Shown: piece by piece, positions 36,800 through 47,918 of the stretch
Numbering within the stretch: the stretch's first letter is position 1
Layout: every line of letters starts with the position of its first letter
NCBI GenBank assembly: GCA_022316685.1
Contig: JAKJHU010000991.1
Location: 37,194 to 101,193, forward strand
Length of the DNA: 64,000 nt
Source: Progne subis subis
Taxonomy: Eukaryota; Chordata; Aves; Passeriformes; Hirundinidae
Direction of reading: 5' to 3'
The notes under the pieces: model-generated
Databases searched by the model: none
What the model saw: the letters and a program-made list of their open reading frames with translations, nothing else
What the model was told of the DNA's origin: nothing
Position numbers and translations under genes: made by a program

Positions 36800-36874
36800 A
36801 GGGGCCCTGCCTCTAGCCAGGGAGAGGCACGGGAAAACCGGATCTATTGGACGGTGTGGATTCGATGGCCTGGC
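36797..36874 (+). promoter_or_regulatory. Gag-pol amber stop with predicted readthrough pseudoknot
   Basis: TAG at 36797-36799 is the only stop between gag and pol, which share one frame. After an 8-nt spacer (36800-36807) a perfect 7-bp stem forms between TGCCTCT (36808-36814) and AGAGGCA (36823-36829). The 8-nt loop contains GCCAGG (36816-36821), which can pair with CCTGGC at 36869-36874 to give an H-type pseudoknot. An amber codon, an 8-nt spacer and a pseudoknot are the arrangement known for murine leukaemia virus stop-codon readthrough. The pairing is read from sequence; function is inferred. Confidence 0.7.
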
Positions 36875-39800
36875 ACATCAGAGCCACAGAAATATGAGGC
36901 TTTAGTTGATACTGGTTCGCAGTGTACACTGATACCATCGGAATATGTGGGGACAGAACCTATTTCCATTGCCGGGGTGACGGGGGGATCACAGGAATTG
37001 ACTCTGTTAGAAGCTGAAGTGAGCCTGACCGGGAAAGAGTGGCAGAAACATCCAATTGTGACTGGCTCAGGGGCCCCGTGTATTTTGGGCATAGACTTCC
37101 TCCGGAATGGTTATTACAAAGACTCTAAAGGACTCCGGTGGGCTTTTGGAATAGCAGCTGTGGAGGCAGAGGGCATTAAGAAATTGAATAGCTTGCCTGG
37201 ACTGTCAGAGAACCCATCTGCAGTAGGACTCCTAAAGGTAGAAGAGCAACGAGTTCCAGTTGCCACCTCGACGGTGCACCGCCGACAGTATCGGACAAAT
37301 CGAGATGCCGTGATCCCCATCCACAAGATGATCCGTGAGCTGGAGAGCCAAGGGGTGGTCAGCAAAACCCACTCACCCTTCAACAGCCCCATCTGGCCTG
37401 TGCGCAAGTCTGACGGAGAATGGAGACTGACTGTGGACTACCGTGCCTTGAACGAAGTGACTCCACCTTTGAGCGCTGCTGTGCCGGACATGCTGGAACT
37501 CCAGTACGAGCTGGAGTCCAAGGCAGCAAAATGGTACGCCACCATTGACATTGCTAACGCATTTTTCTCCATTCCTCTGGCTGCAGAATGCAGGCCTCAG
37601 TTTGCTTTCACCTGGAGGGGCGTGCAGTACACCTGGAACCGACTGCCCCAGGGGTGGAAACACAGCCCCACCATCTGCCATGGACTGATCCAGGCTGCAC
37701 TGGAAAAGGGTGAGGCTCCGGAGCACCTACAGTATATCGATGACATCATTGTGTGGGGGAACACGGCAATGGAAGTGTTTGAGAAAGGAGAGAAGATCAT
37801 CCAAATTCTCCTGAAAGCTGGTTTTGCCATCAAGCAGAGCAAGGTCAAGGGACCTGCCCGAGAGATCCAGTTCCTGGGAGTAAAGTGGCAAGATGGACGG
37901 CGGCAGATTCCCACTGAGGTCATCAATAAGATCACCGCAATGTCTCCACCGACCAGCAAGAAGGAAACACAAGCTTTCCTAGGCGCCATAGGTTTCTGGA
38001 GGATGCACATTCCTGAGTACAGCCAGATTGTGAGCCCTCTCTACCTGGTCACCCGCAAGAAGAACGATTTCCACTGGGGCCCTGAACAGCAACAAGCCTT
38101 TGCCCAGATCAAGCAGGAGATCGCTCATGCAGTGGCCCTTGGCCCAGTCAGGACGGGACCAGATGTGAAGAACGTGCTCTACTCAGCAGCCGGGAACAAT
38201 GGCCTGTCCTGGAGCCTTTGGCAGAAGGTGCCTGGGGAGACTCGGGGCCGACCACTGGGATTCTGGAGCCGAAGCTACAGAGGGTCTGAAGCCAACTACA
38301 CTCCAACAGAGAAGGAAATCTTGGCCGCCTATGAAGGAGTTCAAGCTGCCTCAGAGGTGATTGGCACAGAAGCACAACTCCTGCTGGCACCTCGACTACC
38401 GGTGCTGGGGTGGATGTTTAAAGGAAAGGTTCCCTCCACCCATCATGCCACCGACGCCACGTGGAGCAAATGGATTGCCCTCATCACTCAGCGCGCCCGC
38501 ATTGGAAACCCAAATCGCCCTGGGATTTTGGAGATAATTACAAACTGGCCAGATGGTGAGAACTTTGGTCTCACAGATGAAGAGGAGCAGGAACAAGTGA
38601 CACGTGCAGAAGAGGGTCCACCATACAACCAACTACCAGCAGAAGAAACACGCTATGCTCTTTTCACTGACGGTTCCTGCCGCATCGTAGGGATGAACCG
38701 GAAGTGGAAAGCAGCTGTATGGAGCCCCACACGACAGGTTGCAGAAGCCACTGAAGGAGAAGGTGGGTCAAGCCAACTTGCTGAACTCAAAGCTGTTCAA
38801 CTGGCCCTGGACATTGCTGAAAGAGAGAAGTGGCCAAAGCTCTACCTCTACACTGATTCGTGGATGGTGGCCAATGCTCTGTGGGGTTGGCTGGACAGGT
38901 GGAAAAAGGCCAATTGGCAACGTAGAGGAAAGCCAATCTGGGCTGCAGATGAGTGGAAGGACATTGCCACTAGGGTAGAGAAGCTACCTGTCAAAGTCCG
39001 TCATGTAGATGCCCATGTCCCCAAGAGTCGGGCTAATGAGGAGCACCGAAACAACGAGCAGGTAGATCAAGCTGCAAAGATAGAGGTGTCAAAGATAGAC
39101 TTAGATTGGCAACACAAGGGAGAGTTGTTCCTAGCTCGATGGGCCCATGATGCCTCAGGTCACCAGGGCAGAGATGCCACCTATAAGTGGGCACAAGACC
39201 GAGGGGTGGATCTAACCATGGACAGCATTTCTCAGGTTATCCATGACTGTGAGACGTGTGCTACCATCAAACAGGCCAAGCGGGTGAAGCCCCTATGGTA
39301 TGGCGGACGATGGTCCAAATATAAGTACGGGGAAGCCTGGCAGATTGACTACATCACCCTTCCCCAAACCCGCCAAGGCAAGCGCTATGTGCTGACCATG
39401 GTGGAAGCCACCACTGGATGGTTGGAGACCTACCCTGTGCCTCACGCTACTGCCCGGAACACCATCCTGGGCCTTGAAAAGCAAATCCTGTGGAGACATG
39501 GTACCCCTGAGAGGATTGAGTCAGACAATGGGACTCATTTCAAGAACAGCCTTATAAACACCTGGGCTAGAGAACATGGCATTGAGTGGGTGTACCATAT
39601 TCCTTATCATGCGCCAGCAGCCGGGAAAGTTGAACGGTGCAATGGCCTGCTTAAAACCACTTTGAAGGCACTGGGTGGGGGTACTTTCAAGAACTGGGAG
39701 ATTAATTTAGCAGAGGCCACCTGGTTAGTGAACACTCGAGGTTCCACCAACCGAGCCGGCCCTGCCCAATCTGAGCCCCTGAGAACAAGAGATGGAGATA

Positions 39801-39982
39801 AGGTTCCAGTGGTACACATGAGAGGAATGCTGGGAAAAACTGTCTGGATTAATTCTGCCTCCAGCAAAGACAATCCCGCTCGTGGGGTTGTTTTTGCTCA
39901 GGGACCTGGCTGCACATGGTGGGTGATGCAAAAAGATGGAGAGACCCGCTGCATACCTCAAGGGGACCTTGTTTTTCGGTGA
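36800..39982 (+). CDS. pol: ERV Pol: protease, reverse transcriptase, RNase H, integrase
   Basis: Enzymatic polyprotein of the ERV, 1,060 codons after the gag amber stop and probably made as a Gag-Pol fusion by readthrough; no ATG near its start is needed. Residue numbers count from 36800. Protease: LVDTGS at 35-40 (catalytic D37) and ILGIDFL. Reverse transcriptase: catalytic D250 (ATIDIANAF) and D314-D315 in YIDDIIVWG. RNase H: D624, E662, D686 and D737, in TDGS, AELK, YTDSW and VDAH contexts. Integrase: an H-x4-H and CETC zinc motif, then D850, D909 and E945 with exactly 35 residues between the last two (DD35E). The remaining ~115 residues are the integrase C-terminal region. I see no dUTPase, which mammalian ERV-L elements carry. 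No stop or frameshift interrupts it, and all catalytic residues looked for are present. Confidence 0.93.
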   Translation, partial: RGPASSQGEARENRIYWTVWIRWPGTSEPQKYEALVDTGSQCTLIPSEYVGTEPISIAGVTGGSQELTLLEAEVSLTGKEWQKHPIVTGSGAPCILGIDFLRNGYYKDSKGLRWAFGIAAVEAEGIKKLNSLPGLSENPSAVGLLKVEEQRVPVATSTVHRRQYRTNRDAVIPIHKMIRELESQGVVSKTHSPFNSPIWPVRKSDGEWRLTVDYRALNEVTPPLSAAVPDMLELQYELESKAAKWYATIDIANAFFSIPLAAECRPQFAFTWRGVQYTWNRLPQGWKHSPTICHGLIQAALEKGEAPEHLQYIDDIIVWGNTAMEVFEKGEKIIQILLKAGFAIKQSKVKGPAREIQFLGVKWQDGRRQIPTEVINKITAMSPPTSKKETQAFLGAIGFWRMHIPEYSQIVSPLYLVTRKKNDFHWGPEQQQAFAQIKQEIAHAVALGPVRTGPDVKNVLYSAAGNNGLSWSLWQKVPGETRGRPLGFWSRSYRGSEANYTPTEKEILAAYEGVQAASEVIGTEAQLLLAPRLPVLGWMFKGKVPSTHHATDATWSKWIALITQRARIGNPNRPGILEIITNWPDGENFGLTDEEEQEQVTRAEEGPPYNQLPAEETRYALFTDGSCRIVGMNRKWKAAVWSPTRQVAEATEGEGGSSQLAELKAVQLALDIAEREKWPKLYLYTDSWMVANALWGWLDRWKKANWQRRGKPIWAADEWKDIATRVEKLPVKVRHVDAHVPKSRANEEHRNNEQVDQAAKIEVSKIDLDWQHKGELFLARWAHDASGHQGRDATYKWAQDRGVDLTMDSISQVIHDCETCATIKQAKRVKPLWYGGRWSKYKYGEAWQIDYITLPQTRQGKRYVLTMVEATTGWLETYPVPHATARNTILGLEKQILWRHGTPERIESDNGTHFKNSLINTWAREHGIEWVYHIPYHAPAAGKVERCNGLLKTTLKALGGGTFKNWEINLAEATWLVNTRGSTNRAGPAQSEPLRTRDGDKVPVVHMRGMLGKTVWINSASSKDNPARGVVFAQGPGCTWWVMQKDGETRCIPQGDLVFR

Positions 39983-40090
39983 ATACTGTGACTGCGTCTG
40001 TATTTATATTCACGTGTATATATATGTATATTATTTAAAGGTTTAAATTCAATATAATATGTTAGGGTGGGAAAAATTCGGGGTGGATAA
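39983..40090 (+). other. Pol-to-LTR spacer with candidate polypurine tract; no env
   Basis: Only 108 bp lie between the pol stop and the 3' LTR, mostly AT-rich. The purine-rich stretch AGGGTGGGAAAAA (about 40064-40076) and the GGGGTGGATAA immediately before the LTR are the best candidates for the plus-strand primer tract. Nothing here could encode an envelope. Confidence 0.7.
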
Positions 40091-40119
40091 TGTTGAGGGT
40101 TAAGTTCTCCTGTAGAATT

Positions 40120-40152
<33 letters not shown>

Positions 40153-40757
40153 ATGAGTTGCTAGATTTTAAGTAGGCGCAGTTTAAGCGGTGCTTAAGCT
40201 GACAAAAGAAGTTGATCACTTGGTTTTGGGGAAGGGAGGAAGCTCCGGAGAGAGCTGGGGGGTGGCCTCACTTCTCTCAGCTTTCCCGGGGAGGACGGTC
40301 GGACTACGGGTAGCTGCCTGGAGTCCACAGCTAACGGAGGAGTTTGGTCCTGGGAATTCTATCATCTGTTAGAGCGCCCAGGAATTCGGAGTTTCTTCGT
40401 TACCTTGCTAGATTTTGGGTCAGCCCGGGGTCCAGCCGCTGCGAGTTCTTCGGCACTGCCCACTTTGCCTGCCGGGGCACTCCCTGCCTGCCTGCTGAGG
40501 ACAAATCCATCGCTTCCAGCTTGCAGCCATCAGCGACGGACTTTGCCACCGTTTGCCCTCAGGGTTCTTGGTTCTGTTTTTACTGTTATTATAAGTGCTG
40601 TTGTTGTTTGTCTGTCCTGTTATATTTACTAGTAAAGGACTGTTATTCCTTTTCCCTATAGCTCTGACCGAAAGTTTTTTTTTTTAATCTTCTAAATTAT
40701 AATAACCCGGAGGCTTGCCTCTCCTTAGCAGACAACTGTCTTTTTCAAACCAAGACA
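40091..40757 (+). repeat. 3' LTR of the ERV (667 bp)
   Basis: Starts TGTTGAGGGTT and ends CCAAGACA, followed by the target duplication CCATG at 40758-40762. It has 32 C at 40121-40152 and an extra CCTG unit near 40488. It is otherwise identical to the 5' LTR except for two substitutions, both G in the 5' copy and A in this one. Confidence 0.95.
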
Positions 40758-40983
40758 CCATGTAATCCAGGAGCCACAACAGTGAGGTCTGCTCTGGAAG
40801 GATCATCGTGCCCCTGTTGCATGCAGATCCGGACCAGGTTTTATAAATCTACACGTTCAAACGCTGGCTGAGCAATTGCAGAGGTGCATTTCCTTTTAAA
40901 AACTGTTTTCAAGTGAAAACATTATTTACTTCCTCAAAAGGTTGGATGCTGCATCTACCTTTTTCTGTATTTCCATTGTTTAA

Positions 40984-41059
40984 GGACAAGGTTTTTTTGA
41001 ACTGAGCTGTGTTTCCTTCCCGGACAAGTTTTTTTTGAACTGAGCTGTGTTTCCTTCCC
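40984..41059. repeat. 38-bp tandem duplication (2 copies)
   Basis: Units 40984-41021 and 41022-41059 both run from GGACAAG to GTTTCCTTCCC and differ at a single G/T position next to the T run. This near-identity implies a recent event. It lies about 220 bp right of the ERV. Confidence 0.9.
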
Positions 41060-44000
41060 TCTCTCATGCTCTGTGGCACAAGGATCCCAGAGGCTGCAGC
41101 AGTGCACTTCCTTGTGCAGGAAAATGAAATGGACTGCTGAAAGAGGAACGATGACAGAGATCACTCCTATCCATAAGGCAAATAAAAAAAAGTGACTAAT
41201 CCTAAAAGCAACTAATGTAAGAGTTTATCAGAGCTATCACCTATTTCTCATTCATTATCAAGAAATGTTCTATCATGTCACCACTGCCTAAAAATCAGAG
41301 CTCAGCCCAGAACAACATGGGTCAGGAAATCCTGAGCTGTGAATCCTGTCTCCAGGTTTTAACTTTTTTTTTTTTTACTTTGCTCTTTTTCCTCTCTTGC
41401 TTAATATGCATTTATATTAAATCAAGCTAAAAGTGTATTTGGGACTTAATTTTCCCATTGTTGGTAATTCAAATTTGTATTTGTAAAATATCCTGCAATT
41501 AATGAGGAAAGGAGCAGGAGGTTGCAGATTGTAGAGAATATTGTATTAATTTTATTTTTTAAACAAAGCACTACATCTAGGTTCTAAATTCATTATCTTT
41601 CCTAAGATAGCTTAATAGCATTTCTTCTTCCTAACTGTTCAAGATACGTTTCTGCGCTAGTGAGTTTGCAGTGTAGCAATGTGCATTCTGCCATATCACA
41701 GATCAAGCACCAAGCTCTTTGCAGACAGTGCATTTTCACAATGGCAAATGGTACTTCAGAGTCCTCTTTGCAAGGTGGCCACACTACATACTTCTAGTTG
41801 CAAAGTGCTCTTAGACTTGGCAGCTGAAGAAGTGTTTAGGCGTCGTCTTTTAATACTTGCTTTATTTTTCCTTCTTGTTGCATTATCATTCAGAGTAAAC
41901 ATCTTGAGCCAAATTAATGTGGAAGGTATTGAAAGTATATGCACAATAAGCATTGAAAGAAAACTGTTCAAAAGCAGAATATTTCATAATTAATTAAAAA
42001 CTACGATTTTGTGTTTTAGGATTACCTCAATAGGATGGAAAAAACCCGTAATTTTTATTTGGCTCTTTTTTCTTTTTAATTGGTTTCCAGGTTTTTGTTT
42101 TCTCAGTGGCAGATATTAGATCTTGTCTCCACAGTGTCTGCTTCTGTTGTGATTTCCTTGTTTAATTTAGAACCAAAATTTGCAGAACTACAAAACATCC
42201 TTATAGAAGCAGTAAACACAAATAAATTTGCTGTGATTTTAGAAGAAATTGTGAAGATAATGCCTCAGTAGTTAATGACTGTGAATATAAATTGACTGGG
42301 TATGTTGAAGAGGAAAGTTTATTTAAAAAATATAGTGCCTTTATTCTCAGGTCTTTTTTGCCAGTCTCTGTGAGTTGAAAAAAAACCACCAACCAAACAA
42401 CAACAAACCACAAACAAACCACCACAACCCAGAGAAAATGACAGAAAATCAAATAATGACAATGAAACCTAACAAAGAAAGGCTTGACTGAAAATCCTTG
42501 GCATAATACGAGTTAAACAGTGTAAGACTAGAAGGAATTCTTTCCTCTGTAACCTTAAGGCAGTACAGTAAGAATAAAAGAGATGTTCCATGGTATATAA
42601 TATCAGAATAATTAATGAAAATAACTGTAAACAGGTATATTTAACTATTCAAACAATTCAAAAACATCTTTATTATGTTTTGCATTAGGACAATTGACTT
42701 AGGTTTACTAAAGCATATCCTAAAGCCACAATAATATTTATTTCTCATATGAAACTGCAGAATTAAGAATGTGGTACATTTGATATATATTGCTGGTACA
42801 TTTGAGAGCAGCACTTCCATAGAGTACAAAACTTAACTCAGGCAAAATGATACATGTATAAGATACATGTGTTAAGCAATAGAAGTTCTTTGCAGTAAAA
42901 TATATGAGAATTGTTCTACGTTTGACTTCACCTGCTATACGTATTTCCATTTATCTAAGTAAGATTACCATAACAAGGAGCGCAAACTATATGTTGGAGT
43001 TTCCACAGTGTTACAACTCTACTCCTTAGTCTTACCCAAATGGAAATTTAAAAAGCCATTTTCCACAACAGCAAGCAAAACTTAAGGGCAAGGAAGAACA
43101 CATTCTGTCCACTCGCTTAGTCTATACAAGAACTTCTGGAACTGTTATTAAAGAAAAATGAAAAAGCATAAAAATTCTGTAGGTAATTTCACTTTCTGTC
43201 CAAAAGCATTTTGACTAATCAAGACAATACTGGGCTATGGCTGAATCAGCATTTCACAATCAGAGCTGGAAGAAGCAACGATTATATAAAGACAAAAACC
43301 AGCTCTGTCATTTTTAATAACCTTGTTTCTCCTTGTGTCAGTCTTATCAAGAATGAGGAAATATATAGCCTTGTGGGCTGAAGAGAGATGTTAGAGGTGA
43401 TGTCTCCAAACAGCAGATCCTGTTCAATTATTCTTAATGTGCTGTGGAGATGCAGGAAGAGCATCCCTGTGGAAGCATTAAGTTCTAGGGGAAAATACTG
43501 GTTTTGGAGGGTGAAAAGGATCTGCTCTGAATTAATTTGGTGCTTTCCAACCTCATCTCCCAAGACTAACTGGGGTAATTTTCTTTTTTATTAATTTGTC
43601 ATGTGTCTCCTTATATGTCCAGAGTATCTGTTTCTTCCTTTTTTGTGTATTAAAAAGGCAGTCTTTTCCAATTGGAATAACTATAGCCTAAAGTACTTCC
43701 TTGACTCCTTTTCTTATTTTTTAATACCTCCATTTTCTCCCACTCACACTACTGTCGCTTGTTTTCTGCCCACACCCTCCAGGCACTGGGTGATGCAGCA
43801 TTGCCACAACAAAGCACGGATTTATGGCAAACTAGGTGGTCGTGCAATAGAACAGGCTCTAGTGGGAAACTTTTTTATGTTTATGATTTTACTAGCCTTT
43901 TTATCCCTTGTTGTGTAAATGGGCAGTACTTTAGTAAACCATCAAAGTATGCAATTAAATATTAAATACATAAAACATATTAATAAATATATAAATAAAA

Positions 44001-44930
44001 TATATTTATATAAATATATTTTATATTGATAAATATAAATATTAAATATAAAGTATGCAATTAAATAAAATTAAATATTTATTTTCTTAATATATGGAAC
44101 ACTATATTAACACATACTATACAGGAACTGTGATTCTACACAGGTACAAGCAATAAATAGTTGATCCCTCTGTCTCAGTCTTGCATGTCAAATGCAGTTA
44201 CTCCAAGCAGAAAAGACTGCAGAATAAGTGACTGTCTGAACATCTCATTACACAAGCTATCTGCATGACACACAATGCTCATTTGTGTAGTTACTGCATA
44301 GTAGGCTTTTAGGACCTCAAACACACAGTCAAAATAGAAGAAGTACAGAAATATATTAGCCTATTTGAGCATGCTTAAGAAATACGGGGGGGTCTGAATA
44401 CATAAAGACTGGGAGAACGAATAAGATCTTATTTGAAGGCAAATAAATGCCACATATCTGACTGTTAGAAAGTGAGAAGATGGGTGTAAGTTTCACAATT
44501 CAGTTATTTTATTCTGAATGCTCATTGACAATTATAAGGGTGCTTTACAAGGATTAAGGAAGAACTATAGCCAAAAAATATTAAAAGAATTGGAGTGTAA
44601 CTTGATATTTACCTTTTGTCTTAGTGTAGCAGCTAGGAGCACTGATTACGTGGTAGATAGAATAAATACATCTGGTATAAATCTTGTCAGTTTCAAGATT
44701 TACCATGCAGGAAAGAAGAGGGAAAAGGCTGTGGATGGAAAGACTAAGTAAGCCTTTTTACAGCATTTTTAATAATTGTGGTTTAATTGCATTTGTTGCT
44801 TACATGCTCTTTCATGCACATTGGAAACGTCGATCTCCTATCTTTGAGAAGAGCAGTAGGATTTCATAATCAAAAAGCAATATCCAGGCATCCTGCAATA
44901 CTCATTTACTTTTTTCTCCTGTCACCACGT

Positions 44931-45115
44931 TAAAAAAAAAAAAAAAACAAAAACCAAACCACAAAAAACCAGACACACACACACACACACACACACACAA
45001 AACAAAAAAAAAAAAAAAACCAAACAAAAAAAAAAAAAAAAAAAAAGCCAAAAAAAAAAACCCCACAAAAAAACCCACAACACCCAAGCAAACAAAAAAT
45101 CAGGGACAACAAAAA
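44931..45115. repeat. A/C-rich simple tract with (CA)n
   Basis: A-rich tract containing a run of about 13 CA units near 44973-44999 and several AACCAAA segments. Minus-strand frames rich in F, G and V in this stretch are compositional. Confidence 0.9.
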
Positions 45116-47918
45116 AGTACCACCCAGAAAAGAAAGTTAAGTTCACATGGTTAAAGGTGAGTTGAAGGAGGCAGGCAAGTGTTAAGTTTGCAAAGAAAAT
45201 TTGAGCAGCAAAAGAGAGGGTTTATAGCTTCTTGAACCATGACATGACTATTTTCAGGTTTATGTTAAATATCACATGATTTAAATCAATTTTAAGTCTC
45301 ACAATGTATTTTCCATTTTCTGTAAAGGATGAAGAAATTAACATAGACATGATTGGGAAAAGATTGTGGAAATCAGGCTATCATGAAAATACTCTTTAAA
45401 ACCAGTTCCCATCATGAGGAACCATTTCTAGATCATGAAAATTTAGTCCTGGTCCTTAATCACATACATTTCGATATTTTGTTACTTGAACGTAAAATGC
45501 AGACTCTTCATTTTCGTTTCACATTCTGCAGTTTAGAGGTGGATCTTGAGTATTGTTGATGATGTTTGATAATAATGTCTAAGGTACAGAATTTTTTCCT
45601 TCTTGTTCAGGAGGAATTCGGTGGGTGTACTATTTATGTGCCTCATGCAGGTTTTTTGTTGCCACAACTTATCATCAGTAAGTTAATATTTCACCATTTT
45701 TAGTGTGCAAATTAAGGAATTATGAAAGGATGCATGATTTTTCAGAAAGCAATTTGTAGCTAGCTTAATTCTGGATTCCCATGTCTCTTGTGGACCAAAT
45801 AAAAGCAAATTGAAAATCAACAGCCAAATTCTCAAAAGCACTTTGAAGTTAGAGGTCTGGAAGAAAACCAAAACCAAACCAGCAATCGGTCCTTGAATTC
45901 ATCTGAAAAAAATGCTAGAATGCAAATAGCTTTGCTCATTAGACTTGTGTTTGCTTGGTTTCAGTGCTTACTGACAACAGAAGAAAAATGTGTAGAGAGC
46001 TTGTCTAGTACTTTACAGGTATTTTAGCCTATGAAATCTGTTTCTGTCTTGGTGTGGTTTATTGGCTTGTGGGGTTTTTTTTTGGGGGAGGAGGGTTATG
46101 TGGGTTTTTTTAATATTTTAGGTGTTTTATGTTACTTGTTTTGGTGTTCGGTGGTTTGGGTTTTTTTGCGGTTTTTTTGTTGTTGTTTTGTTTTTCTTCT
46201 TCTCAGACATTCATCTGATTTTAAAAGACAAAAAGGGAAAAAACACTATTTAGAACTGTGGTCATTCTGGTGGTGGGGAGTGATACAAAAGCTTATTCTC
46301 TCAGGGAAAATAAAGATTAACTTTAGACTTTAAGACCTTGCTTAAGTATTATGATCCCATGCTTTACTATTCTTAAAGAATGTTTTCCAGCTGCTAAACT
46401 AGATTTCATGTACTGTGAATTAAGCCATGTTCTTTTTTTTTTTAATTTACACATGAATAATACTTGATAATAATCTGCAAATAGTGTTTATTTCTAAAAG
46501 CATTTTCCTGTATTTTTTGTCAAAGTTTCTGTTTCTAAACTTTTTCTCTTAAATTATATTTAAGTTTTCTAAAATCTTTGCTTTTAAACACCTTTTTATG
46601 GTCTTTCTCCAGTTTTTCTTAAAATAAGGGAAGACTGGATGCAATGTTCTGTTTTCAGCTCATCAGTGTCAAATATGAAATATATTCATATATGCCCTTT
46701 TAAATCACACTCTTGTTTGTACATCTCAAGAGTGAAATCTCTCTTCCTTGCAACATTTCCATGAATCCTGGTAGTGTCCTACAATCTTGTCTTTAGGACT
46801 ACTGTTATTCTCTGGTTTTTATTTGCACATTGATTACGATCTTACTTTTCCAAGAATCACAGTCACTTGCCACTTATCCTAATTGAGGTTTATCTTGCTG
46901 GTAAGTCTCTCTGTTCTGAAAAGATCATTTTGTGTTCAGCACTTAAACAAATGCTTATTACCGTTCTGCTTGTAGAAGTCATAGTTTTCATTCACTGTGT
47001 TGAATCTTCCAAAACGTGGACAGAAATACTATCTTGACCCTAAAAGTTATACTCCAGTAAGTCCTTATGTTACAGAGCCATCATTTGGTACTATCTCTAG
47101 GTATTGTCTAGATATATTTTTGTATAACGTTTTTACAGTAATTTAACTAACATAATATTTCCTTTTTATCCCATTAGAATGCAATGCAAGTAGGCAGCAA
47201 ACATTTTAAAATTAATGTATTCTACTTCTCTGCCTTACGTGGCATACTGATTGTAGAAGAAAATAGGATTTGTCCAAAATTTTGTTCCTCAAAGATCTAC
47301 ATTTCTTAATTTTTGGCGCTTCTTTTGAACTAAGAAGCAGAAATAGGACTCATTATTCTCTCTTTTTCCTGAATCTCTGCTGAAATAATAACAACAACAA
47401 AAGGATTAGCACCTTTATGCCTGTTCTGCAGGGCATATATTTATTATGACCAGATACGCAGAATTTTCGGGAAAGTGAATATCCATGACATCATCAGAAT
47501 CATTTGCTGTAATTTTGTGACATATTTTGTTCCACTAAGTTATACAACAGTGGAGTACATTACTATTAGTTTGAAAAACCTTTTAGATATTTACAGCTAC
47601 ATGATCATGTACGACTTGGGTTTACTGATGACTCATCTCCAGCAGAACCAAAGTAGTACACAGCTATGCATAGTACTGCTGATGCAAAAACGGAGCTGTT
47701 ACAGAAGAAACAAGATCTCCAGAATTTGAAGACAAGAAAACTAGGCCAGCACCAGTGAAAGACCATTGTGTCATCCACAAGTGAATAATTCTGACACAAA
47801 TAAAGAATAAAAAAGTAGTTATTTACATACTTTTAAGCTTTATAGTTCAACAAAAAATCTTGATGATCTAAGTAACATAAGGGAAGTCCTTTTTGAAAGT
47901 GAGATTTTGTTTTCATAT

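Larger units (their letters stand above)
34175..40757 (+). mobile_element. Complete endogenous retrovirus, env-less, ERVL-like
   Basis: A 6,583-bp provirus with two LTRs, a tRNA-Lys primer-binding site, open gag, open pol and a 5-bp target duplication. Only 108 bp separate the pol stop from the 3' LTR, so env is absent and not merely decayed. Gene order is LTR-gag-PR-RT-RH-IN-LTR. The pol type and 5-bp duplication point to a class III, ERVL-like lineage; the lysine primer site is less typical of that group. The near-identical LTRs and lack of internal stops, other than the gag-pol amber, indicate a recent insertion. Class assignment is inference; structure is read directly. Confidence 0.93.
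40763..47913. other. AT-rich sequence, no gene recognised
   Basis: Contains the 38-bp tandem duplication at 40984-41059, A/C-rich tracts at 42379-42428 and 44931-45115, an AT-rich patch at 43960-44095, and a T/G-rich tract at 46060-46200. The frame at 42080-42271 follows an acceptor-like TTTCTCAG, but nothing else supports an exon. Confidence 0.55.

Noticed and set aside
39983..40090. Search for an env gene downstream of pol
   Set aside because: Only 108 bp remain before the 3' LTR, with no open frame of any size. Env is absent.
42080..42271. 63-codon frame after an acceptor-like TTTCTCAG
   Set aside because: Short, AT-biased, no recognisable family and no matching donor or neighbouring exon. 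A chance frame is more likely.
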